Positions 56,615 through 64,000 of a stretch of 64,000 nucleotides of DNA are shown here, in pieces. The DNA is from Apricaphanius iberus (taxonomy: Eukaryota; Chordata; Actinopteri; Cyprinodontiformes; Aphaniidae): positions 1,054,001 through 1,118,000 of the forward strand of contig JAPXFQ010000189.1 in NCBI GenBank assembly GCA_028564705.1, read 5' to 3'. A model generated the notes under the pieces. The model made no database searches, was not told the origin of the DNA, and saw nothing but the letters and a program-made list of their open reading frames with translations. The translations under genes were made by a program, and so were the position numbers. Each line of letters opens with the position of its first letter. The first letter of the stretch is position 1.

Positions 56615-57120
56615 TAAGCTGTGTTTCCATTACCCATGTAATTGCGCAAATTTAAGTTAAAAATAATAATATAAATAATAATAATAAACTAATATAATAA
56701 ATAATCATATAAAATAATTTCTCTTAGGCGAAAATAAATTTGCCTAATAGAAACACGCCAATTTTGAAATAACTTGGCTTGGATGAGGGTTTTTTTCCAG
56801 GGTACAGAAATGAATATATTTTGAAAAACAGCAATGGACACCTTTTTCGCATCACATGAGTCACATTAGCAACAATTGGATGTTACTACGAGCGAAAAAG
56901 ACAAAGTAGTAGGAGGGGGAGAAAGATGGCGCGGCATGTTTGGGTTCACGAAGAGACTAAGTTGGTTCGTGATAAATGGATAAATAATATATTAGATTCA
57001 AAACAGCAAAGAAACGCAAGCATTTATCCATTGGAAATGGGGCTTGTCACTCTAATGCCTCCACAAGCCGTCTACCTCTCTTCCTCCTGGCTGATAATGA
57101 GCAATAGTGCCAAGCCTGCA
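56615..57120 (+). mobile_element. PIF/Harbinger-like remnant
   Basis: Begins GCTGTGTTTCCATTACCCAT and GCGCAAATTT; 'TGTTTCCATTA' ends are usual in teleost non-autonomous DNA elements. AATAGAAACACGCC near 56745 is roughly the inverse of the start. At 56926 a frame opens that resembles the Myb/SANT protein of Harbinger elements. An ATA-rich stretch (56660-56712) lies between. The right terminus and a target duplication were not found, and the piece is cut by a minus-strand LINE scrap from about 57125. Confidence 0.4.
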
Positions 57121-57126
57121 ATATGA
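56926..57126 (+). pseudogene. Myb/SANT-like N-terminus (Harbinger accessory protein?)
   Basis: The frame MARHVWVHEETKLVRDKW followed by INNILDSKQQRNASIY has the layout of the trihelix Myb/SANT domain found in the second protein of PIF/Harbinger transposons: a Trp, the EET motif, a second Trp near residue 18, then LD...RN.. before the third helix. The third helix with its last Trp/aromatic residue does not follow, and after about residue 40 the sequence becomes unrelated. The protein normally binds DNA to bring the transposase to the TIRs. This is a 66-codon truncated stub; a chance match cannot be excluded. Confidence 0.4.
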
Positions 57127-57390
57127 ATATATCTACTGTAAATGTTCACATCTGTTGCCACTTTTCTTACTCGCGTGAAGACTTGTGATTTATCTGGATC
57201 TTTGATTGACTTTTTAGATAAACCTGTGAGGACGCTGTTGCAGTAATCAATCCGACTAAAGATGAACGCATCAATCAGTTGTTCAATATCCTGTTGTGAC
57301 ATTAGTCCATTAATCTCAGAAATGTTATTCAGGTAATAGAAGGCTGACCTTGTTATTGCCTTCATTTGACCCTGGAGGTTCCCGGTCACA
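57125..57390 (-). mobile_element. LINE RT C-terminal scrap (minus)
   Basis: On the minus strand, 57389 down: AITRSAFYYLNNISE, LMSQQDIEQLIDAFIFSRID and YCNSVLTGLSKKSIK. This is the block after the YADD region of L2/CR1-type reverse transcriptases (HAFVTSRLDYCNSLLxGL in other copies, compare 17147-17440 minus). After SKKSIK the frame is lost, although a VFTRVRKV trace can still be read near 57170. Plus-strand words just right of it (AACAAGTTGCAACTGCTGC) might be another LINE bit. Dead. Confidence 0.75.
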
Positions 57391-58426
57391 CTTAAACTTA
57401 AACAAGTTGCAACTGCTGCAAATGGTTGCTGCTTATTTTATTGTTTTAGGTCTCACAACGATTTCAAAGCTCATCTTAATACCTAACTTGGTAACATTTA
57501 ATCCAGACAGGTCAGTCTGTGTGATGCTCAGAACAGAAACTCAACTGATTCACTGGGATGTGCATTTTTAGACAAAACTGTAACATTCAAAGCTTTTCTA
57601 AAGTGTGAACATTAGTTGCTTGTCAGCTTCATCAGCTTATTACTTTTGAATAAGGGAGGCTAATGTCACCTGCACAGTTTTTCTTTTCAACTCTAGAGCC
57701 CTATGAAATCCATTTAATTGTTTTAGAAAGCTTTATTTAAAAAAAATCTGTATTCTACTTTTTACATTCTAGCCATATGTATTAAACCAAAAACTGTGTA
57801 AATGTGGTTACTGAAAACAATTTACCAAATCAATAACCAAACGGATCCATATTTACTGTTATTCACAACTATTTTCACAAATTTAACAGTGCTGCGGTTT
57901 AAGCATTTCCCCCCATTTTTAAAGAACTAAAGCATCTCATGTGCAAAATGAAGACTCTCATAATTTTTATATTATAAAAGTCTCATAAAGAGAACTATAA
58001 AAAGTTAATATTCGTATTTAATTCCATTTTGATCAAAACCTTTATTCATTTTTGTTTCCTACTTCTTCCCAGAATCCAGAGAAATAAATGTATGAATTTC
58101 AGTGTTTTTGTGTTTAGCAGTTTTTCAGCAGCGCTACGTTTGCATTGTTTGCCATTTTTCCCTGAATGGACGGAGAGCGCGCTTCGCATTTCTGATGCGA
58201 CCCTTCACTATCAGTGGTCATCACTGTAAGCTGATAGGACTCATAGAAGGATTCATAAACATCTCTTACCCTCACACTAAGCTTCAAAGTGTTGTTTTTT
58301 GTGTGTGTTGTTGTTGGGGAGCGTTGGCATTTCAGTTATTTTCTATCTCTATATGGCTCTCAGGCGCATAGAGAGGAGGACTGTAACCTCTGGTAAAAAT
58401 AGGCAGCCTTACAGGGGCGGTAGCCA
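57391..58426. other. No gene recognised
   Basis: AT-rich anonymous sequence; the part up to about 57560 could hold further LINE traces. No supported frame or RNA gene. Confidence 0.4.
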
Positions 58427-59678
58427 CCAGATCACCAGGTCTCATTTATAAAGCTTGCTTACACACAAAACGGGGTCTAAAAACTATGTAAGCGACTTCA
58501 TGAGCAAAGTTTGGGATTTATAGAAAAAAAACATGGCGGAAAAGTGTGTGCAACTTTAATCACACTAAGGAGTTTGCTTACACATCTTTTGGACAGGGAG
58601 GCACTGACAGCGCAGCAGGACGGACACCAAAATTGTGAATTTAAGCCACTTTTTCCGACCTACAGAGCATTGCACACACAGACGAACACAACCAACACAC
58701 AAATTTCTCCCCTGTCCTGTCTATAGGAACTGAGAATAAAAATTAGAATTTGATTAAAAATATGTTGCATTTAAGAATTATGTTCACGTGTCTTCAGATT
58801 TTATAGCATTTGCACGTATTGCATGCATGTGTGAAGAATAAATATGCCGCAGTGTCCCAGCATAATTTACACAATGGATGCGCTGGGACTCATTGAAGAT
58901 TCTTTTTTTTAATGTCAGGCACGCTTCTGCATCAATGCTGTGTCACCTGCAGCTCTTCCGTTTATTTTTATGACCCCAAATCATTATTTTGCATGGATGA
59001 TAGTTTTTAAAAGTAGTTTTGAAGTGCACCTTTTCGGCAGGCTTTAAATACCTAGGAGTGCTTTAATTCATTATGTTCTGGTGTGATTTAGTTTTATTTG
59101 TTTTAATTTGCTTTGATTCCAGTATTACTGTTGCTACAAGAGATAATCAGAGCCTATAATTGAAACTTTATATTTAATGTTCTTATTTGTTTCATCTCTT
59201 GTGCTGCTGCTTTTTTTTAAAGTTTTTTTTTACTAACAAATGTAACAAAAACATTTTTTAACTATATTTTTGTCTTTTTATGTGAAGCCTTTGGCTAAGT
59301 AAAGCTCCATATAGATCAATATTGATTGATTGAAATTAAACATTCTCTGCCTCCGCATGCCTGCAGCTGTGTCTTTCTGCGCCTCTCGGTTGCCATTGTC
59401 ACCCATGAAACGCCCCATATTAGTTGTCTTACGTCCATGCAGAATATTCACTTGACACTTTGTGTTGACCGTTATGGCAGAGAGTGGGTGTGTAGGAGGC
59501 AGGATATGATCCGAACACGGCTAAACACATTTCTACGAAAAGTCTGATTTATAAAGAGGAAATTGCAAGTTTAAAAGATCAGAAACTTACTAGGCATAAG
59601 TGAAAAAAAGTTGCTGAGCTTAAGTACGGTTTTAGTGAGGATTCAACGCAAAGTTTTATAAATGAGACCCCAGATCAC
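58427..59678. mobile_element. 1.23-kb TIR DNA transposon, non-autonomous
   Basis: GGTCTCATTTATAAA at 58438-58452 is matched by its exact inverse at 59655-59669 (15 of 15), and the similarity continues imperfectly inward (GCTTGC against ACTTTGC). Immediately outside both ends is CCA; with a 2-bp offset on the left there is also the longer direct repeat CCAGATCAC at 58427-58435 and 59670-59678. The target length is therefore 3 bp (as in Harbinger-type elements) or about 9 bp, and I cannot decide which. The interior has no convincing transposase and contains a LINE tail at about 59160-59333. Confidence 0.75.
59160..59333 (+). mobile_element. LINE 3' tail inside the TIR element
   Basis: GTGAAGCCTTTGGCTAAGTA followed by AAAGCTCCATATAGATCAAT and ATTGATTGATTGA is the typical end of an L2-type LINE: a short GC-poor 3' UTR, AAAGCTCTATATAAA-like word and a tandem 4-bp (ATTG) tail. 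No coding part is left. It lies inside the TIR transposon 58436-59669, so it is either nested or was captured by it; no duplication seen. Confidence 0.55.
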
Positions 59679-59984
59679 TACATGAACAGCGTTTAATTGT
59701 GTATTCCATTTTTTTTCGTTAAATTCCACAATTCCATCCACCTCTCCAACACTGTGGATTACAGAGTTGCTCCATCTATAAATTCTGTGTAGACTTCTTC
59801 TGCAGGGCCGAACAGGCAGCCTGTTGATAACTGAGTACTGCTGCCACCTAGTGACTAGAAGCTAGATCACCATTCAAGTATGAATAAAAGCCTCTGCTAC
59901 CAGCAAGCACGAGGGGGTGGGGGCGAGGGCGTGGTCTCTGGCGCCCCCCTGGCGCCAGAAGCACTGTATTAACTGAAGCTGTGT

Positions 59985-60257
59985 GCTGACTCTTTATCGT
60001 TCCTCCTTAGGTCCAAAAATAATTACTTCAGTTTTGTTTCTGTTTAGCTGGACAAGGTTTTGGGACATCCAGCTGTTGATTTGAATTGATCTGGGTTAGT
60101 GGGAGCATATAGATATTGAACAAGAGGGGTCCAACGATGGAGCCCTGGGGGACGCCACGTGTGATTTTGTATTCATGCGGATGCCATTAAAGACTTTGAC
60201 AAGTGCAGTTTCAGTGCTGTAATGTGTATGGAAACCAGACTGAAAATGATCTAAGGA
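59985..60257 (-). mobile_element. LINE reverse-transcriptase fragment (minus), internally deleted
   Basis: Minus strand from 60257 down: DHFQSGFHTHYSTETALVKV (the start of the RT fingers), then directly ITRGVPQGSIVGPLLFNIYM (the GVPQGSxLGP block, about 60150-60093), then [20 protein letters not shown] (about 60060-60000). In an intact enzyme, some 60 residues with the first catalytic aspartate lie between the first two blocks and the YADD box lies between the last two, so at least two deletions have occurred. The protein style is that of L2. It abuts a plus-strand LINE at 60258. Confidence 0.82.
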
Positions 60258-60740
60258 GTCAGACTGAGCAGACTGTACTTTTTAAGGAAGCTTAGGTCCT
60301 TCAAGGTTTGCAGCAAGATGCTGCAAATCTTCCACAAGTCTGTTGTGGAGAGTGTTATATCTTTTTCTATCATCTGTTGGGGTAGCAGCATCAGAGCCAG
60401 AGACTTAAAACAGCTCAACAACGGATAAGAAGCCTGGTTCTGTTCTGGGGACACCTGTGGAATAACTGGAGGTAACTATACAAAGAAGCATTCTTCATGA
60501 AATAAAAAATAATTAATATGGACAACCCTGAGCATTCTCTTCATGAGACTATCCTACAGCAACAAAGTATCTTTATTCGGAGGCTTCTTCAGGTTCACTG
60601 CAACACAGAGCGCTACAGGAAATCCTCTCTCCCCACAGCCATCATGGTCTAAAACAACTCCTTGAAGAATGAATTAGTTATGGGCTACAACAACGCTTAA
60701 TTTCCCTCTGGGATCAATAAAGTAATTCTGAATTGTATTG
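60258..60740 (+). mobile_element. 5'-truncated Rex1-like LINE (plus)
   Basis: The plus strand reads LYFLRKLRSFKVCSKMLQI and FHKSVVESVISFSIICWGSS, then RARDLKQLNN before a stop (60267-60428). This is the C-terminal part of a LINE polyprotein, related to the piece at 26560-27255. More broken coding sequence (ERYRKSSLPTAIMV-like, about 60610-60650) leads to the 3' end TTTCCCTCTGGGATCAATAA followed by AGTAATTCTGAATTGTATTG at about 60740. It lies head to head with the minus-strand L2-like piece on its left. Dead by stops and truncation. Confidence 0.78.
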
Positions 60741-63365
60741 AATTAACTTAAAGTTTGTCTATATCATTGTACATTTTAGCAGGTGCGATTGTGCACTTTT
60801 GTCCTAAGGGTTTCCTAACTGGCCAAGTATATTATGATATTTAAAAACATTTTTTACTTTCATCAAAATGTGTACAAATAAAGAGCATGTTTTGACACAT
60901 CAAGTATGTTCATTCCTTAAACTCCCCACTGCATAATAAATTGCATATGTATCAGGAAGAATTGTGTCTGGCTGCGTTATGACTATGGTGACAAACTGTC
61001 CTCTTTTCCTTGTACATGTTCACTTTTTCTGAACACTTTCAGCTAAACTAAGAAGTCCTACTCCTACTGTGTCAGCTGTACCAAGTATTGAGCTTGCAGA
61101 GGTTAGTAAATCTTTATTGTTGCAGAAGAAATGTCTGCATAGTGAAGCTAGAAATAAACTATTATTAGAGTCACTTCTACTGTATTTGTATAGTACTTCC
61201 ATAAATTATTTAGCAGTCATGTTGATGAGATATATATGGCATCCCTAAGTCACTTAAATTTTAGCTGTCTTAAAATTAGTGGTAGTATGTCTCACAAAGG
61301 TGAAGGAGCAATTCTACGTAATGTTTACAAAAAGCATTTAGGTAATAACCTTAAATAAAGAAAATCACAACATGTAATTATATTAAAATTCCTCTTTACT
61401 TTAAATATTTCAGTTGCTTTTTTATGTTTATGATTGGTTGCAAAAATAGTTCTTTGATGTAACTATTTTTGGTTCTGTGCATGCTGAAGACAGGATTGCA
61501 TCGCTGCTATTCTATTAAAAGCACCTACTGGCCTTCAGGTTTGGTCTGGAAATTGCCAGAGCTTCCCTCTGTTTGTAGAGGACCCACAAGCGTATGTACA
61601 AGCTCACATACATAAACAAATATTCCCCCCACCCCCCTTGTAGGAACACTCAGGTTTGATTGATGAGGAAATAGATGGCAAATTGCAGTGTCCATCCTGA
61701 TGGATGACATCATTTGGCCCAATGTGCTGATCACATATGCTTAAGCAGAGGCTTGTCCACCCCTTCTCCCTTTTCCTCTGCTCTCTGCTTGCTTCCAATT
61801 GATCAGTGGAAGTTTAGCACATCAGCTTCTTTTGAATTTAACGCATGAGGAGGGAAAGCAGTTGACGTGGCTCTTTACTGCCCATCCTAGTCCCCTGCCA
61901 CCCTCCCCTCCTTCGCCCTCCACAATCCATCTTTATCTAGAGGGGGTTCAGGCGATGACAGATCCAGTGGTGCTCTGTTTGTTTATCCACGTATGCAGAC
62001 AATCACTCTGTGTTAAATGGCCCGTCTGCTTTTAGACGGATTATTGTTTACACATGCTCAATTATAGGGGTTGTCTGAATGGAAAATTATCGAGGGGAAG
62101 AAACGAAGAAAGATGGCCAGTGATTGTCAGCCCTTGGAATCTTCTGTAAGTGTTTGCTCTAATCACCAGACTTGAACAAACCTGAGTGTCTCCCAAGAAC
62201 TTCTGATTTCTGTTCAAACACTAGGTGTTAACTTAAAGACACATATGGAAAAAAAAATGGAAAAGTCTTGACTATTTCCACAAGATGATGAGGAGATCTT
62301 AACAATTTAGAAAAAAAAGTTTGGAAAGAACATCTGTGGACATTTTTTAAGTAGAATTTGTACATACAAGTGTTGCTTTTCCAAATCTTGTTCTGCCAGA
62401 AGCTTATTCTCTGGAAGCCACCCAAGCGCCACATCATATTCAAATAGTCTGACAGGTGGAAAAAAAAAAAAAAGAGAGAGAGTTGTGGCTTTGGGTACGG
62501 GTGCTGGGGGGCGGGTTGAGATGTCTTGATTGATGGGGCCAATGGCAAGCGGCTGTGGATGAGTTTATGAGCCAGAGCAAATCTGAATATTGAGAACATG
62601 GACGTCATGTCACGCCGGACATATTAAGAGTTATTTGACAATACGTTAGGTTGGAGATCTGTCACGCAAAAAAGATGAGCGGACCCTCCCCCATGAGGCT
62701 GAAATTACAGCCTGTGGCAAAGCGAGGAGGAGCCCACACTTTGTCAATCCTCTGTGGACACGCCTGGCAAGGGGGCCCACTGACTGGGGGGATCCATAAC
62801 TTATTCAGAGTTTTCGACATGGAATCAACTGTCAGTTTGGTGTCTCGAGTTCTAACTTTAATATTTTAGGTATAACTTTTGAGTACTGTCTTTCAATAAT
62901 AAATGCAGATTTTTGTTGAGAGTTAAGTCTATTTGATGGTTTAAATATATCACACGTGAATTACTGTTTTTATCTAAAAAACGACTGTTTTTATCTAGGA
63001 TGAAACTCTATTCTGGTTTCTAATGCACTGGGGTTTACTACTGAATGGAAACAATTTTTCTTATGTCAGCCAAGCTCCATACCCAGGCTATTTTACACTT
63101 GGAACGGACATGGTGCTAACAAATGGCCCCCACCTGAGGTTAGTGGATCACGATTAGCCGTCTTGGCTCTCTGCTGCGGCTAATCTTAGCTTTCTAAATG
63201 GTGTGCTGCCATATTTTGACCCTCAAGGAATCTTCATCTTGTTACAAGAACGCTGTAATGGGACTGATATGCATTTCATCTGGTCTTTAACTCAAAGTAT
63301 TCATACAGTTCATTTGTCTGATTATCCTATTTCAAGGTGTCAATGTGTTGCTTGCTGTGGGTTTT
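60741..63365. other. No gene recognised; complex block 61500-62880
   Basis: AT-rich to 61.5 kb, then a complex and GC-richer region to about 62.9 kb with pyrimidine-rich runs, C-runs at 61624-61638 and A14 at about 62460-62473 followed by (GA)n. Frames there overlap on both strands without known domains. 62560-62870 in particular looks like single-copy, possibly conserved DNA. No repeat end, RNA gene or exon can be supported. Confidence 0.42.
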
Positions 63366-63369
63366 TGAT

Positions 63370-63755
63370 GTGCTCTTGGACGTTTTTCACATTTTGTCAC
63401 ATAACAACCGAAAATGTAAATGCATTTTGGTGAAACTTTATGATTGACCAACACAAATTAGGTCACAGAGTTGAAGCGGAAGGAACATAGTCTTAAAAAC
63501 AATAAATAAATAAAAAATATGATGTGCATTTACATTTATTTGCAAAATCCTGTGAAATTATCAGTTTCTAAAAATATATTTTATTTTTAAATATTTTACA
63601 CTTTTTGTAATTTAATCACAGTAAGAATCTAACTGTTCTGTGGGTTAGCATTAATCAGATCAGCAGCCAAGAGACCCATGGTAACTCTTGAGGATCTGCA
63701 GAGCTTCTCTGTACAGGTGGAACAATCTGTTCATAAGACAACTGTTAGTTCCATA
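63370..63755 (+). mobile_element. Tc1-like transposon, left part
   Basis: GACGTTTTTCACATTTTGTC and the following ~110 bases (ACATAACAACCGAAAATG, GATTGACCAACACAAATTAG) match the left inverted repeat of the Tc1 subfamily also seen at 29056 and 25920. After an AT-rich part, GCAGCCAAGAGACCCATGGT at 63664 and GAGGATCTGCAGAGCTTCTC encode AAKRPMVTLEDLQSF, the N-terminal DNA-binding region of the transposase, followed by SVHKTTVSS to about 63751. The 5' UTR between them is deleted, and the transposase is cut off by another repeat at about 63760. Dead fragment, less decayed than the first one in the window. Confidence 0.75.
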
Positions 63756-63759
63756 CAGC

Positions 63760-64000
63760 AAAACCCTGGTATTCACTGGGGTTAGGGAGCATAACCACCT
63801 GACAATAGCTAAATTCCGCAAATCCTTGAGATCCCTTTAAAAATTCTTATAACTGCCTATTTTAAATAGTTTACATACCAAACATTATACAATATGCATT
63901 AATACGCACAGTGGAAACCGTCCTGGTACTACCGTCAAAGCTACTGTTTACAGTATTCCTATTTCCATTCTCAAGGGTAAAAGCCAATCAGCTGCAAGGA
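63760..64000. repeat. Dispersed repeat cut by the window edge
   Basis: AACCCTGGTATTCACTGGGG, GTTAGGGAGCATAACCACC and AATAGCTAAATTCCGCAAAT follow the Tc1 stub, and GCCAATCAGCTGCAAGGA lies at the window end. I associate the 'ggttaggg...acgatagctgaaaatccgcga' type of sequence with a common vertebrate DNA repeat. Only part is in view, so class and ends cannot be given. Confidence 0.35.

Noticed and set aside
57396..57571. Plus-strand LINE piece (KLQLLQMVAA-like)
   Set aside because: A faint resemblance to the LQLLQNAAAR block only; the frame has no further matching blocks.
59985..60740. A single twin-primed (5'-inverted) LINE insertion
   Set aside because: The geometry fits, but the two protein pieces look like different LINE families; left as a question in the findings rather than a call.
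1..64000. CRISPR array, phage or bacterial operon
   Set aside because: No regularly spaced repeats, no ribosome-binding sites or gene packing; all coding traces are eukaryotic transposons.

Overview
The window reads as AT-rich intergenic (or giant-intron) DNA from a ray-finned fish, probably a percomorph or cyprinodontiform teleost. This rests on the repeats: L2/CR1- and Rex1-type LINEs, several decayed Tc1 transposons, hAT elements with intact terminal repeats, SINE-like tails with the usual teleost L2-type ends, and long (AT)n and (ATC)n microsatellites. I found no convincing host protein-coding exon, rRNA or functional tRNA in 64 kb. The longest open frames are chance frames through low-complexity DNA or pieces of transposons.

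Layout. 1-6.9 kb: mostly anonymous sequence with two Tc1 scraps and a minus-strand SINE. 6.9-9.4 kb: a complete small hAT MITE (6928-7289), a minus-strand LINE RT scrap, and a stretch with a TATA box, splice donor and poly(A) signal that looks like an LTR or a non-coding first exon. 9.4-13.7 kb: anonymous apart from a SINE/L2 tail; GC-richer from about 12 kb. 13.7-19.8 kb: dense repeats, namely an (AT)45 tract, a BED-type hAT remnant, the 5' half and then the 3' half of two L2-like LINEs (both minus), an LTR-like module and a teleost DNA repeat. 21.8-23.3 kb: a decayed plus-strand LINE and a Tc1 scrap. 25.9-30.2 kb: two longer Tc1 copies, one interrupted by a LINE. 30.2-36.2 kb: anonymous. 36.3-40.9 kb: a cluster with two hAT elements that keep perfect 8-bp target duplications and each carry a smaller nested insertion, plus an L2 piece and a tRNA-headed SINE. 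41-46.4 kb: mostly anonymous, with purine/pyrimidine tracts and a second copy of the 120-bp element. 46.4-49 kb: Tc1 scrap and a possible 3' LTR. 51.9-60.7 kb: a GGTAC-rich repeat, a Harbinger-like Myb/SANT fragment, LINE fragments and a 1.23-kb TIR element. 60.7-63.4 kb: anonymous. 63.4-64 kb: the start of another Tc1 copy and a further repeat cut by the window edge.

The elements do not work together as a system; they record successive insertions. The best-supported statements are those with target-site duplications: 36269-37289 and its nested 144-bp insert, 39523-40878 and its nested 120-bp insert, 45745-45864, 58436-59669 and 6928-7289. All family names come from recognising protein motifs and repeat ends by eye; no database search was possible. 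Between the repeats lie GC-richer, non-repetitive blocks (around 4.5-5.5, 12-13.4, 24.4-25.1, 30.6-31.5, 34.1-35.2, 42-43.5 and 61.5-62.9 kb) that could be conserved non-coding elements. That is only inference and I saw no undescribed gene system.
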